Below the pieces are notes generated by a model. It did not search any database and was not told the origin of the DNA. It worked only from the letters and a program-made list of their open reading frames with translations. From the NCBI GenBank assembly GCA_002309575.1, contig DBXP01000036.1:1-48157 (forward strand): a DNA stretch of 48,157 bases. The letters run 5' to 3'. This DNA comes from a bacterium UBP6_UBA1209. Its GTDB lineage: Bacteria > UBP6 > UBA1177. Positions 7,602 to 16,582 of the stretch are shown in pieces; the stretch's first letter is position 1; each line of letters opens with the position of its first letter. The position numbers and the translations under genes are program-made.

Positions 7602-8881
7602 CAAATAAGCTTATCACAATCCTTCTCCCCCTCATTTTTTCACTGATACTTTTTGTTTTTATTCTCCTTCTCTCGACAGATCTTTTTGCGCAGATAGCAT
7701 CGTTTATCTTTCTTCTGATGGTCTTGGCAGCAACACTTTTTGCGATAAAGTTCCGCTCAAAGCTGCGCCGTTTCTCGGACTCCCTTGAACTTGACTGCAA
7801 CGCCGACACGGAATCAGTCCTCTCGGAAATCGACAGACTCAAGGAGTCAAAAACCAGCATGATCAACGAGTTGCAGAAGAAATACAACCGTGAACAGATA
7901 ATAGCCAAAAGAAGAGAGGCGCTTCTCAACAAGATCCCGGAAGGACTTCTATCCGTTGATTCGACTCACAGGATCATTTTCATCAACGAGGCGATGACAA
8001 AGTGGTTCGGCGTGGAAAATTCCTCTATCGGCTCGACTGTGGAGCCGATTCTCGAAAAACTCGGGATCCCCTCTGAAAACAGGGCGAAATTCAACTTCGG
8101 GAACGAAATATACCAGGAATTCATCTCCGTAAACGCAGACGAGACATTCTTCTTTTTCAGAAACGTGACAGAATCCGAAGAGCTCTCCAAAAAACTTCTC
8201 AACTCGGAGCGGCTTGCCTCTGTCGGAGAGATGGCGACAAGGATCTCGCACGAGATCAGGAATCCGCTCAGCACCGTGAAGCTCAACAGCCACTACATCA
8301 TGGAAAACCTCGAAAATCTGCCGAACAAGGACTTTGCAAACCTGATGGGGCTCATTGTCGAAGAGGTCGAGCGGCTTGAAGAGATAACAAACAAATACAT
8401 GGGGATGGTCCGTTATCAAAAGCATGAAAATGCGGTCGAAACAGTCTCGCTTCCGGCAGATCTGCTCCAGTTTCTCTCATTCCAGCTTCCGGAGCTTCAG
8501 AAACGCAATATCGAACTTACGATAGGCAAATGCGATCCTGTGACCGCAAATATCCCGCTCTCTTCCTTCAAAGAGATCATCCTTAATCTGCTGAAAAACG
8601 CATGGGAGGAGCTTGAAGAGAACGGAAAAATAGCGGTCGAGTTCGCCGCGGATGATCCGTCAGCCATAAAGATCATCGTCAATGACTCCGGAAGAGGCGT
8701 TCCTGAGGCTGAGAGAGAGGCTGTTTTCAAAAATTTCTACACCAATAAGCCCGGAGGGACCGGGATCGGTCTCAGCCACTCGAGAAAGCTTGCGACAGAG
8801 GCCGGCGGGAAGCTCTTTGTCACCGATTCACCTCTCGGCGGTGCCGCTTTTGTTCTGCAGATACCCCTGAAAAAGGGCTGA
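7598..8881 (+). CDS. Membrane sensor histidine kinase with PAS-like domain
   Basis: 427 residues starting at a GTG that overlaps the upstream stop as GTGA. Two transmembrane helices (about 6-25 and 30-51) with almost no periplasmic loop, a coiled-coil (about 70-108), a PAS-like domain (about 109-190, GLLSVDSTHRIIFINEA), then the dimerisation/phosphoacceptor helix with ISHEIRNPLS (His218). The ATPase domain has an N-box NLLKNAWEE, a G1 box DSGRGVP, and G2 GGTGIGLS. All catalytic boxes look intact. No response regulator is adjacent, so its partner is unlinked. The short extracytoplasmic portion suggests that sensing is cytoplasmic, within the membrane, or through the coupled LysM protein. Confidence 0.92.
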   Translation: MTNKLITILLPLIFSLILFVFILLLSTDLFAQIASFIFLLMVLAATLFAIKFRSKLRRFSDSLELDCNADTESVLSEIDRLKESKTSMINELQKKYNREQIIAKRREALLNKIPEGLLSVDSTHRIIFINEAMTKWFGVENSSIGSTVEPILEKLGIPSENRAKFNFGNEIYQEFISVNADETFFFFRNVTESEELSKKLLNSERLASVGEMATRISHEIRNPLSTVKLNSHYIMENLENLPNKDFANLMGLIVEEVERLEEITNKYMGMVRYQKHENAVETVSLPADLLQFLSFQLPELQKRNIELTIGKCDPVTANIPLSSFKEIILNLLKNAWEELEENGKIAVEFAADDPSAIKIIVNDSGRGVPEAEREAVFKNFYTNKPGGTGIGLSHSRKLATEAGGKLFVTDSPLGGAAFVLQIPLKKG

Positions 8882-8882
8882 T

Positions 8883-10079
8883 TCAGCGGATCATCTCCGC
8901 AATTTTGTCAGAAATATTCCCGGCAGAGATCCTGGAAGCTTCAGGCGTGTAGTGCATCCCGTCAAAGAAACAGGTATCCATGCCGTCGAAGATCCTGCTC
9001 TGGTCTAGCAGAACGAGATCCGGCTTTTCACGGATGTATGTTTCCAGGACACCGTTGAAACATGTCAGGAAAAAGTCATGGAAACCCTGGACCTCAAGCT
9101 CGTTCCTAAGCGAAATCTCCTCCTCGATCTTGCTTAACGGATGCTTTGTCTGGATCGTAGGCGAAAAGACGAAAAGCGTTTTCAAACCGCGCTCCGCAAA
9201 GTATTCGGAAGCCCTTTTCAGTCTCGCAAGATAGACAGACGGGAACTCTCCGGCGATCTTTTTCTGCTCCTCGTCCAGCGGATGGTAAAGCGGCTCGTTC
9301 TCCTTCCGGCTGGTAAAAAACTTCACCTGATCGCTTTTGAAGGCGTGGTCAATGACCTTGAGAAGCAGGCTCCGCTCCCGAAAGGGCAGCCTCTTCGCGT
9401 CTTCTGCGTTCAGGACAAGCGTCTGAAAGAGCTCTTCACCTTCACGGAAAGGCACAAGTTCATTGTTCCCCGTCTTCATCGCGAAGTTGATATCGTTCAG
9501 CAGAGTGTGAAAGACAACGAAATCGAGCTTCAGCTCCTGAAACGTAAGCTCTGCATAGTTGACCGCACGCCTGATGTCGTAACCCTCGACTCCGAGGTTA
9601 TAGACAGTTATCCTTCTGTCCGGAAAGAGTTTTTCCAGGTTTTCGGCAACAATAACGGGGATGGTGTTTTTTTCTGCGAGATAGATTCCCAGAATTTTTG
9701 AATCGCCGTAGATGCCGATCCTTAATTCACCCTTCTCCTTAGGCTTGACCTCTTCACCGCGGAAGCCGTTGGTATTTAGGGTAAAGCTCTTTGTTTTCGC
9801 AGGTTTATAGCGATAAACCAGAGTATTCGGAATCGAGGTGACACGCTCTCCTATCGACGAGACATCCTCTCGGAACTGCACCGCCTCACGCCACTCCTCT
9901 TCAGAAAACGTAAGCTTTGCGTAAAATTCGGAGATGTTCAAAGTCTCCCTTGAGGGACCGTTGTCTAGAATAAACTCCGACCCCAGAATATAGCCCAGCA
10001 GAATAAGGATCACCACAAAAAAAGAGACGAACGACCTTATTTTATCGACTCTTTTCACTCTTATCCGCAGCTTCTTCAT
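8883..10079 (-). CDS. SGNH-hydrolase-like membrane-anchored protein, downstream paralogue
   Basis: 398 residues from ATG 10079; an adjacent GTG at 10082 is also possible. One N-terminal transmembrane helix (about 16-36) anchors an extracytoplasmic SGNH-type domain: GDSK with candidate nucleophile Ser127, a LLNDIN block, and a C-terminal DGMHYTP with the Asp373/His376 pair. It is strongly similar to its upstream neighbour (shared PNTLVYRY, SFTLN-x2-GFRGEE), so the pair arose by tandem duplication. Next to an AlgI-like MBOAT, such proteins act as the extracytoplasmic acyl-transfer partner in polysaccharide O-acetylation (AlgJ/AlgX-like role). The polymer modified is unknown. Its start lies inside the end of the upstream gene. 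Confidence 0.82.
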   Translation of the reverse strand: MKKLRIRVKRVDKIRSFVSFFVVILILLGYILGSEFILDNGPSRETLNISEFYAKLTFSEEEWREAVQFREDVSSIGERVTSIPNTLVYRYKPAKTKSFTLNTNGFRGEEVKPKEKGELRIGIYGDSKILGIYLAEKNTIPVIVAENLEKLFPDRRITVYNLGVEGYDIRRAVNYAELTFQELKLDFVVFHTLLNDINFAMKTGNNELVPFREGEELFQTLVLNAEDAKRLPFRERSLLLKVIDHAFKSDQVKFFTSRKENEPLYHPLDEEQKKIAGEFPSVYLARLKRASEYFAERGLKTLFVFSPTIQTKHPLSKIEEEISLRNELEVQGFHDFFLTCFNGVLETYIREKPDLVLLDQSRIFDGMDTCFFDGMHYTPEASRISAGNISDKIAEMIR

Positions 10080-11268
10080 CACTTAAAAAGTTGTAAAGAT
10101 GTTTTGCGATGTCAAGCGCGACGATCCTGCTCCCCTTCGGCGTATAGTGGATATAATCCCAGAAAAGGGTATCGTCGTAATCGTCGAAAATATCCATCTG
10201 GCTGATAAAAACAAACGGCAGGCTCTCCTTCTTCGCCTCATTTACAAGTGGATCGACACACCTGTGAACATACTCGCTGTAACCTGGCTTTTCGTTGTTG
10301 TAGTAAAAGGAAAGTTTTGATTCGAAGCGGCTGTGATGTTTTTTATACTCGACGAGCGGCGCCAGAAAAAAGAGAGTTTTGATCTTCTTCTCGTTGTTGA
10401 GATAATCGGCGGTCCGCGCCATTTTTGCGATACATTTTCCGGCGAACTTTTCGGTATATGCCGCATGCAGGGGATCAAGCGGCTTATTCTCCGTACCCTT
10501 ACGTAAATTAATCTGTGCCATATCAAGATCAAACGATTTTTTTACTACATCGGCGATATAAAAATAATCGACCCAAAATTCACTGAAGCGGCTTAGCCAG
10601 TCGTCACCCCTCAGACGGAAAACCACCTCGCTGAAAGGGCTGTCGTCCTTGAAGGGAGTCATCTCGAAATCTCCTGCCATGTAGGAGAAATTGATATCGT
10701 TCACGCTGTAGACAAAGACAAACATATCGACGTCGAGTCTGGCGTAATAGAGCTCTGCGAATGCGATCTCCCTCGAAAGGTCATACGCCTCGAAGCCAAG
10801 ATTCAGCACAGTGATATGCTTTTCAGGCATAAGCTCCTTCAGTCTCTGTTCAACGATGCGGGGGATCGTCGCCTCCGTCTTAAGATACGCCCCCAGGACT
10901 CTGGAATCGCCGAGCATCCCGATCCTGAACTCGCCCTTTTTCTTTTTTTGAAGCTCTTCGCCGCGGAATCCCGTCGAATTGAGCGTAAAACTGTCGGTTT
11001 TTACCGGTACATAGCGGTAAACAAGTGTGTTGGGCACACCGCGGAAACGTTTTCCTACGGACTCAAGATCCTTCGCGAACTTTTTTGCGCTTGCCATCTC
11101 CTCCTCTGTCAGAACGCCTGCAGGAACAAATTTCAGGTTGCTTCCGACCGGGCCGTCGCTGTTCAGGCGGACAGAGAACTCTGCAAAGGCGAAATAGAGC
11201 AGGAGGCCGGCAAAGAGCAGACCCGCCGAGCCCCACGATCTGATTTTATCTATCCGGCCGCTCTTCAT
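10042..11268 (-). CDS. SGNH-hydrolase-like membrane-anchored protein, upstream paralogue
   Basis: The ATG at 11268 is chosen because it lies one base after the MBOAT stop (TGAGATG on the minus strand) and opens a membrane anchor (about 12-30); the frame is open further upstream. 408 residues. SGNH marks are GDSR with Ser122, SVNDIN, and a C-terminal DYIHYTP with Asp371/His374. The C-terminal tail is short and highly charged. Its last about 38 bases overlap the start of the downstream paralogue. Proposed role: transfers acyl groups handed over by the MBOAT onto an exported glycan. Both paralogues keep the putative catalytic residues. Confidence 0.82.
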   Translation of the reverse strand: MKSGRIDKIRSWGSAGLLFAGLLLYFAFAEFSVRLNSDGPVGSNLKFVPAGVLTEEEMASAKKFAKDLESVGKRFRGVPNTLVYRYVPVKTDSFTLNSTGFRGEELQKKKKGEFRIGMLGDSRVLGAYLKTEATIPRIVEQRLKELMPEKHITVLNLGFEAYDLSREIAFAELYYARLDVDMFVFVYSVNDINFSYMAGDFEMTPFKDDSPFSEVVFRLRGDDWLSRFSEFWVDYFYIADVVKKSFDLDMAQINLRKGTENKPLDPLHAAYTEKFAGKCIAKMARTADYLNNEKKIKTLFFLAPLVEYKKHHSRFESKLSFYYNNEKPGYSEYVHRCVDPLVNEAKKESLPFVFISQMDIFDDYDDTLFWDYIHYTPKGSRIVALDIAKHLYNFLSDEEAADKSEKSR

Positions 11269-11269
11269 C

Positions 11270-12661
11270 TCAGAACCTGAAATAGATGAAGGGGTCGGAG
11301 AAGACCATAGAGGTTTGAGAAATCGTGGCTGCAAAAAGAACTACAGCCAGAACCGCCTCAAAAACCGCAAAAGCCGTTTTGTTCCCGACAGAGTTTTTAA
11401 GCTTCGGGTAAAGCGGGAAAACGAGGAGCGCTCCTGCAACGGCGGCAAGCAGCTCATGGCGGTCCATCAAGCTCGAAAGCGGAACTGGAGAAGCCTTCGG
11501 AACAAAGATCGCCTGAAGAAATTCCCCCATCTGGGAGAGCGATCCTGTCCTGAAGGAGCCGTAGAGAAAAATGTAGTAGAGCAGCATGTAAAAAAACGAA
11601 AAAATTATTCCGCGCTTTTGGAAAAACCCCTTGAAGAGACGTTCCGTCGAAACCGCAAAAGCGGCAACGACACCGAAAACAACGTAGTTCCACGACGCGC
11701 CGTGCCAGAGACCGCAGAGCACAAAGACAACCCATAGGTTGAAATAGGTCCGCGCAAGACCTCTTCTGCTTCCTCCCAGCGGGATGTAGATGTAGTCGCG
11801 GATCCAGCTTGAAAGCGAGATGTGCCACCTGTGCCAGTATTCGGATGCTGTCCGCGAAATGTAGGGATAGTTGAAGTTTTCGGGGATCTTGATCCCGAAC
11901 ATGCGCGCAAGACCGATCGCCATATCCGTGTAGCCGGAAAAGTCGAAGTAGAGCTGCAACCCGAAAAGAATTATGCCGCCGAGAGCAGTCACGGTCCCGA
12001 GCTGATCTCCGCGAAGGTCAAAGATCTTGTCGTTGACCGTCGCAAGCGTGTTCGCGACAAGGACCTTCTTTGAAAGCCCGTAGACAAAGCGCCTGGCGCC
12101 GTACAGAAAAGCAGCGTAGTGAACAGCTGTTTTCCTGATCTGCGGAATGAAATAGTTGTATCTGACGATAGGTCCGGCGATAAGCTGCGGGAAAAACGAA
12201 ATGTAAAGCGCCGTTCCCAGAAGCGTCACACGCGGTTGCTTCGGATTCCGGTAGACATCGACGATGCTCGAAATCGCCTGAAAGGTGAAAAACGAGATCC
12301 CGAGCGGCAGATGCATCTCCGTGACCGGGAAATCGACCGAAAAATTGGCAAGGAGCGCGTGAAGCTCGCCCGTAAAGAAGTTCATATATTTAAAAGTGAC
12401 AAGGATCACCAGATTCAAGACTATCCCGAAGGTCGCAAAGAGCCCCTTTCTGCCCTCGTCAGACTGGATCGCGACATTCGTTAAGTATGAAAAAAGGATC
12501 GAAAGAAGCATCAGCACGACAAAGGCGCCTTCGCCGTAGATGTAGAAAAAAAGGCTTACGACCAGCAGAAAAAGGAGCCTTGCCTTTTCCGGCAGAAGCG
12601 CATTGACAAGCCATACTATCGGGAAAAATACAAACAGAAAAACCGGACTGCTGAAAACCAA
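11270..12661 (-). CDS. AlgI-like MBOAT membrane O-acyltransferase
   Basis: 463 residues with about ten hydrophobic segments. The start MVFSSPVFLFVFFP, the block YWHRWHISLSSW (about 275-286), RDYIYIPLGGS, and CGLWHGASW with the conserved His320 are hallmarks of the AlgI/PatA branch of MBOAT enzymes. These move acyl groups from cytoplasmic donors across the membrane for O-acetylation of exported polysaccharide or peptidoglycan. The start appears to be TTG at 12661, with GAGG upstream on the minus strand. It heads an operon with two SGNH proteins. No glycan synthase is nearby, so the substrate cannot be named from context. The symbol is left blank because only the family is certain. Confidence 0.92.
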   Translation of the reverse strand: MVFSSPVFLFVFFPIVWLVNALLPEKARLLFLLVVSLFFYIYGEGAFVVLMLLSILFSYLTNVAIQSDEGRKGLFATFGIVLNLVILVTFKYMNFFTGELHALLANFSVDFPVTEMHLPLGISFFTFQAISSIVDVYRNPKQPRVTLLGTALYISFFPQLIAGPIVRYNYFIPQIRKTAVHYAAFLYGARRFVYGLSKKVLVANTLATVNDKIFDLRGDQLGTVTALGGIILFGLQLYFDFSGYTDMAIGLARMFGIKIPENFNYPYISRTASEYWHRWHISLSSWIRDYIYIPLGGSRRGLARTYFNLWVVFVLCGLWHGASWNYVVFGVVAAFAVSTERLFKGFFQKRGIIFSFFYMLLYYIFLYGSFRTGSLSQMGEFLQAIFVPKASPVPLSSLMDRHELLAAVAGALLVFPLYPKLKNSVGNKTAFAVFEAVLAVVLFAATISQTSMVFSDPFIYFRF

Positions 12662-12696
12662 AGCCTACCTCACAAGCTGAGCATAAATCACTGCTA

Positions 12697-12724
12697 AATA
12701 TCAGGAAATCTCATTTTTTATCAA
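12697..12724 (-). promoter_or_regulatory. Putative promoter for the MBOAT-SGNH operon
   Basis: On the minus strand TTGATA (12724-12719), a 16-bp spacer, then GATATT (12702-12697), leaving about 30 nt of leader before the TTG start at 12661. The -10 is weak. Confidence 0.35.
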
Positions 12725-12761
12725 TTAATTAGGCAAAAAAAAGCTGATACGGCTACAAATT

Positions 12762-12789
12762 TTGATTGTTGAAAAAATCGACCTATACT
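12762..12789 (+). promoter_or_regulatory. Promoter for the 5'-nucleotidase-like gene
   Basis: TTGATT (12762-12767), 16-bp spacer, TATACT (12784-12789). AGGAG at 12803 precedes the ATG at 12815. It is divergent from the MBOAT promoter about 40 bp away. Confidence 0.5.
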
Positions 12790-12814
12790 CTGACGTTTTT
12801 TTAGGAGAGTTACT

Positions 12815-14245
12815 ATGAAGAAATTTCTTGCAATTTTTACAGTTTTGTTACTGCTTGCCGGTTGCGGCGATAAGATTTTCGAAGAGCAGTCTACAAAGAT
12901 CCTGTTCCTTTACACGAACGACGAACACGGTCACATCGTAGAGCGCAACGACTGGTTCAAAAGCGTCGCTCTTGAAGAGATGTGGGAAGAGGAGGCAGAG
13001 CGCTGTCCCGGCTGCCAGATCATAAAGCTTTCCGGCGGCGACAACTTCACTGGGACCGCCGTATCGACCTATTTCAGCGGTGAACCGACAGCAAAAGTCA
13101 TGGGCATCCTGGGATATAGGCTCAGCTCTCTTGGCAACCACGAGCTTGATTTCGGCACGGACGCACTTGATGAAAACAGCAACCACTCGAGAATGCCCTA
13201 CATCTGCTCGAACATGCTCGGCGCAGACCAGAAACCGATCTTCGCGCCGTCAATCCTCTACCCGATCCAGGGCGGCGGAAAGATACTTTTCGTCGGCTCA
13301 GTAACAGAAGATTACAAATCGATTTCGGTTTCTCCGGAACTCGAGCACATGTATGTCCAAAAGCCGATGGAACCTGTTGCCGCTGAGATGGAAAAGGAGG
13401 AAAACCAGAAGGCCGACTTCATCGTCCTGCTTCTGCATGAATCCCACAAAAACGCAGAGACATGGGTGCCTCAGCTGCCGAAAAAGCCGCTTATCGTCTT
13501 TACCGCACACGACCACAAAGAGTCGATGACCGAGGTCGACGGGATCCCGTTTATCCAGAACAAAGGCTACCTTCCGACTTACGCCAGAGTCTTGGTCGAA
13601 AAGAAGGGAAAAGAGGTGAAAATCATCTCGAAGGAGTTCGTACCGATCCGCAAAGAGATCAAACTCATTTCTGAGAAATCAAAAAAAATCAAGCACTTGA
13701 CCGACCATTACGTTAAAAAGCTCAACACGATACTCGGCGATGTCCTGATCAATGCAAACAAACCCGTCGACGGAGCCGAACTGCAGAAGCTTTATGCCTG
13801 CGCGACCCTGAAATATTACCCGGGGACCGACGTAACCTTCAGCAACCCGGGAGGCTTCCGCGACAAAATCGGTGTCGGAGCGGTCAAACGCAGCAATATC
13901 CTTTCGATTTTCCCGTTCGAAAACCCGATCTACATCGTCAACATCAACGGCATCGACCTGGTTCACGACCTCGAGCTTTCGGAAGAGGCGTACTGCGGTG
14001 CGAAAAAGGTCAAGAACAGATGGATGCTCAACGGCTCGGAAATCACTCCAAACAAGCAGTACAAGGCTGTCGTCCATGAATTCATCTTCAAGGGAGGAGA
14101 CAACTACAAAATCGACCAGACCGATGCTATCAGCGCACCTGAGCACTGGAGAACGCCGTTCGAGAAGTTCCTCAGAAACGCCGGAGACAGCGGCAAAAAT
14201 CTTGAGCAGGCATACTCCGACCTGATGAGAGAGTACGGACGATAA
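12815..14245 (+). CDS. 5'-nucleotidase/UshA-family metallophosphatase lipoprotein
   Basis: 476 residues. Signal with lipobox LAGC (Cys17). The metallophosphatase domain shows TNDEHGH (Asp36, His38), GGDN (Asp76), LGNHE (Asn108, His109), LLLHES (His208) and AHDH (His232, His234), the complete di-metal set. A C-terminal 5'-nucleotidase substrate domain follows, with NPGGFRDKIGVG and FPFENPIY. Relatives dephosphorylate extracellular nucleotides or UDP-sugars to salvageable nucleosides; specificity cannot be read here. Salvage genes (udk, punA, cdd) occur elsewhere in the window. It stands alone on this strand, with its own promoter. Confidence 0.9.
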   Translation: MKKFLAIFTVLLLLAGCGDKIFEEQSTKILFLYTNDEHGHIVERNDWFKSVALEEMWEEEAERCPGCQIIKLSGGDNFTGTAVSTYFSGEPTAKVMGILGYRLSSLGNHELDFGTDALDENSNHSRMPYICSNMLGADQKPIFAPSILYPIQGGGKILFVGSVTEDYKSISVSPELEHMYVQKPMEPVAAEMEKEENQKADFIVLLLHESHKNAETWVPQLPKKPLIVFTAHDHKESMTEVDGIPFIQNKGYLPTYARVLVEKKGKEVKIISKEFVPIRKEIKLISEKSKKIKHLTDHYVKKLNTILGDVLINANKPVDGAELQKLYACATLKYYPGTDVTFSNPGGFRDKIGVGAVKRSNILSIFPFENPIYIVNINGIDLVHDLELSEEAYCGAKKVKNRWMLNGSEITPNKQYKAVVHEFIFKGGDNYKIDQTDAISAPEHWRTPFEKFLRNAGDSGKNLEQAYSDLMREYGR

Positions 14246-14311
14246 ATCCCATATTCCCGACCAATCCAGCAGAAAAACCTTAAAATTTGTCAGAAGCTTT
14301 TATCAGACTGA

Positions 14312-15820
14312 TCACGGCTTAGGCACTGTTGTGACTAACTGTTTGATATCGTTATCATTAAATCTGACGCCGATCCCGAAATAGAAATCACGGTAGCTGT
14401 TGATAAGAGCCTCTCCGCCGGCAGTGAGATAGATCCAGCTGAAGGGCTCGATCGTCCAGACAAACGGGCGCCCGAGTGCCTGAAGCCTCAGGTTCGGTGC
14501 AGCTTTGCTGCTGAAATCGAAAACCTCTGCTGTAACCGAAAGGAAGTTCCACGGGTTGTAGTCGATCCCGAGACCGGCTTTGTTCTGGAAGATTCCGCCG
14601 CGGAGCGCGACCGGACCGAAGACCCTGCCGATCTGCAGGTTGAACTTCAGCTTGTCGTCAACAACAGTCTTCTTTTCCGTGACGACGAAGTTCTGCGGAT
14701 TGTCACCCGTGATCCCCATGTCGTAGGTGGTCGTGGACTCCGAGACCCTGCCCCGCGGATCATCGACGACTCCGAGGAGATAAAAGCGGTCGGGACGCGG
14801 CTGGATTGTAATATCGAAGAAGGTTTTGAAAGAGTTGCTGCGAACCAGATAGTTGCTGTGCGTATCGACGTAAACCTGCATTCCGAGCATCGTGTCGACG
14901 TAATCCGTAAGTTTTCCGGAGACCTTCGTTATATCGTTGTAGAGCTGCTCATCCGTCAGGAGCTTGCCGACGGTTCCCTCGCCGTTTGCGACCTTTCCGG
15001 TGATCGTCTCGACGTTTTCGGCGATATTCTTCATGCTTTCGCCTGCACCTCTTGCCGCCGCGAGCTCGTCGCTTATCGTTTTAAGGCTCTTTTCAAGCAT
15101 TGCAAGCGTCTCGTTGAATTTTTCATCCTTGCCGTCGCTCATCTGCGTGAGCCGTTCGGTGACCACCAGAGCATTTTCAAGCAGTTTAGAGAACTTGTCC
15201 ATCTCGGCTTCGCTTCTTCCGTTGACCTTTGCCGTGACTTCTGAGAGATTCTGAAGCGTCTCGGTCAGCAGCTTCATAAGGTTTTCGGTACTCTGCTTCG
15301 TGTCGGCGGTCGCCGAAACCAGAGTATCCAGGATCTTCGCGATCTTATCCTGATTTTCCTGCAGGAGCATCCGCTCAACAAGCCGGCTGGCCGTTTCCAT
15401 CACCTCGGTCGCCTTGTCCATCGCCCCGTCCAGCCCTGTATCGGTCCTGACATTTCTGATGTAGCTCATCTCAGCGAGCGGAGGAGCGGACGGATCACCC
15501 GGATCAAGCGACAAGACATAGGTCCCGAGCATACTCTCCATCACCTTTTCCAGCTTTGCGTTCTCGTAGATCTGAAGCTCCTTCGAGATTTTGAGAGTGA
15601 ACTTGGCCTTGCCCTTCTCAAGACCTATTTTGTCCAGCTTTCCGACGACGACGCCTGATGTCAGGACATCTCCGTCCCGCAGAAGCCCCAGCGCGTTGTC
15701 GGCAAGCGCGTAGTATGTGGCAGTCTCGCCCTCGAAAAGATCGGCAGCCTTGTAGATGTACAGACTCACGCAAACCGTACAGAAAACGAAAAAAATCCCT
15801 ATCTTAACTGCTCTTGTCAT
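14312..15820 (-). CDS. mlaD: MCE-domain lipid-transport protein with long beta-rich C-terminus (MlaD-like)
   Basis: 502 residues, far longer than E. coli MlaD (about 180). One N-terminal transmembrane helix (about 7-25) precedes an MCE domain (about 35-115, including VLTSGVVVGKLDKIGL and GTYVLSLDPG). A long helical/coiled-coil stretch follows (about 135-310), then a C-terminal about 170 residues rich in alternating aromatic and hydrophobic strands and ending FYFGIGVRFND..., reminiscent of an outer-membrane beta-barrel. Its ATG overlaps the mlaF stop (ATGA). The family binds phospholipid between membranes. If the tail is a barrel, the protein itself could reach the outer membrane; that part is inference. 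Confidence 0.87.
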   Translation of the reverse strand: MTRAVKIGIFFVFCTVCVSLYIYKAADLFEGETATYYALADNALGLLRDGDVLTSGVVVGKLDKIGLEKGKAKFTLKISKELQIYENAKLEKVMESMLGTYVLSLDPGDPSAPPLAEMSYIRNVRTDTGLDGAMDKATEVMETASRLVERMLLQENQDKIAKILDTLVSATADTKQSTENLMKLLTETLQNLSEVTAKVNGRSEAEMDKFSKLLENALVVTERLTQMSDGKDEKFNETLAMLEKSLKTISDELAAARGAGESMKNIAENVETITGKVANGEGTVGKLLTDEQLYNDITKVSGKLTDYVDTMLGMQVYVDTHSNYLVRSNSFKTFFDITIQPRPDRFYLLGVVDDPRGRVSESTTTYDMGITGDNPQNFVVTEKKTVVDDKLKFNLQIGRVFGPVALRGGIFQNKAGLGIDYNPWNFLSVTAEVFDFSSKAAPNLRLQALGRPFVWTIEPFSWIYLTAGGEALINSYRDFYFGIGVRFNDNDIKQLVTTVPKP

Positions 15821-16581
15821 CTTCTCTCCGAGTCTATCTGCCTGAACGAGTTGGAGATAAACTGCCGCAAAATCCTGTGGTCGGACCTTTTTGCCTCTTC
15901 AGGAGTTCCGTCGAACTCGATCACACCGTCGTAAAGCAGCGCAAGCCGGTCGGTAAAGCTGAAAATCGAGGCGATATCGTGGCTGATGACGATGCATGTC
16001 ATCCCGAGCTCGCGGTTCACCCTGATGATCAGCTGGTCGATGCTCTCCGCAAGGATCGGATCCAGACCGGTCGTCGGCTCGTCAAAAAGGACGATCCTCG
16101 GCTCGACCGCTATCGCCCTGGCAAGCCCGACACGCTTTCTCATGCCGCCCGAAAGCTCAGAGGGATACTTTTTCTCGATCCCCGGCAGCTCGACAAGCTC
16201 CAGAAGCCGCGCAACCCGCCTTTTCAGCTCACCGCCGTCACGCAGACCGAGCTGCTCGACAAGCGGAAAACAAATATTCTCCTCAACCGACATAAAGTCA
16301 AAAAGCGCGGCATCCTGAAAAAGATACCCCATACTCCGGCGAAGCTCAAGAAGTTCCTGATCCTTCATCTTCGTGAGGTCGCGCCCCTCGAAAAAAATTT
16401 CGCCGCGGTCGGGTTTCAGAATGCCGATAATATTCTTCAGCAGGACGCTTTTGCCTGTTCCGCTCTTGCCGATAATGGTGGTGATCCTGCCTTCCGGAAC
16501 CGACAGATCGACGCCGCGGAGCACCTCATGACCGCCGAAAGCCTTCCAGAGACCGCAGACTTTTATAATTTCGTTATCCAT
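15817..16581 (-). CDS. mlaF: Mla-type ABC transporter ATP-binding protein
   Basis: 254 residues, normal for MlaF. Walker A GKSGTGKS (38-45), Q-loop Gln89, ABC signature LSGGM (143-147) followed by RKRVGLARAI, and Walker B IVLFDEPTTGLDP (Asp167, Glu168). The LSGGMRKRV form is typical of MCE-linked (Mkl/MlaF) ATPases. It energises phospholipid movement between membranes together with MlaE and MlaD. It lies one base after mlaE and overlaps mlaD by four. Confidence 0.94.
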   Translation of the reverse strand: MDNEIIKVCGLWKAFGGHEVLRGVDLSVPEGRITTIIGKSGTGKSVLLKNIIGILKPDRGEIFFEGRDLTKMKDQELLELRRSMGYLFQDAALFDFMSVEENICFPLVEQLGLRDGGELKRRVARLLELVELPGIEKKYPSELSGGMRKRVGLARAIAVEPRIVLFDEPTTGLDPILAESIDQLIIRVNRELGMTCIVISHDIASIFSFTDRLALLYDGVIEFDGTPEEAKRSDHRILRQFISNSFRQIDSERR

Positions 16582-16582
16582 C

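Noticed and set aside
6141..7604. Long minus-strand open frame of 487 codons over the LysM gene
   Set aside because: Composition is dominated by Val, Phe, Ile and Cys as expected from the complement of an acidic gene; it runs through the divergent promoter region and lacks a start with a ribosome site.
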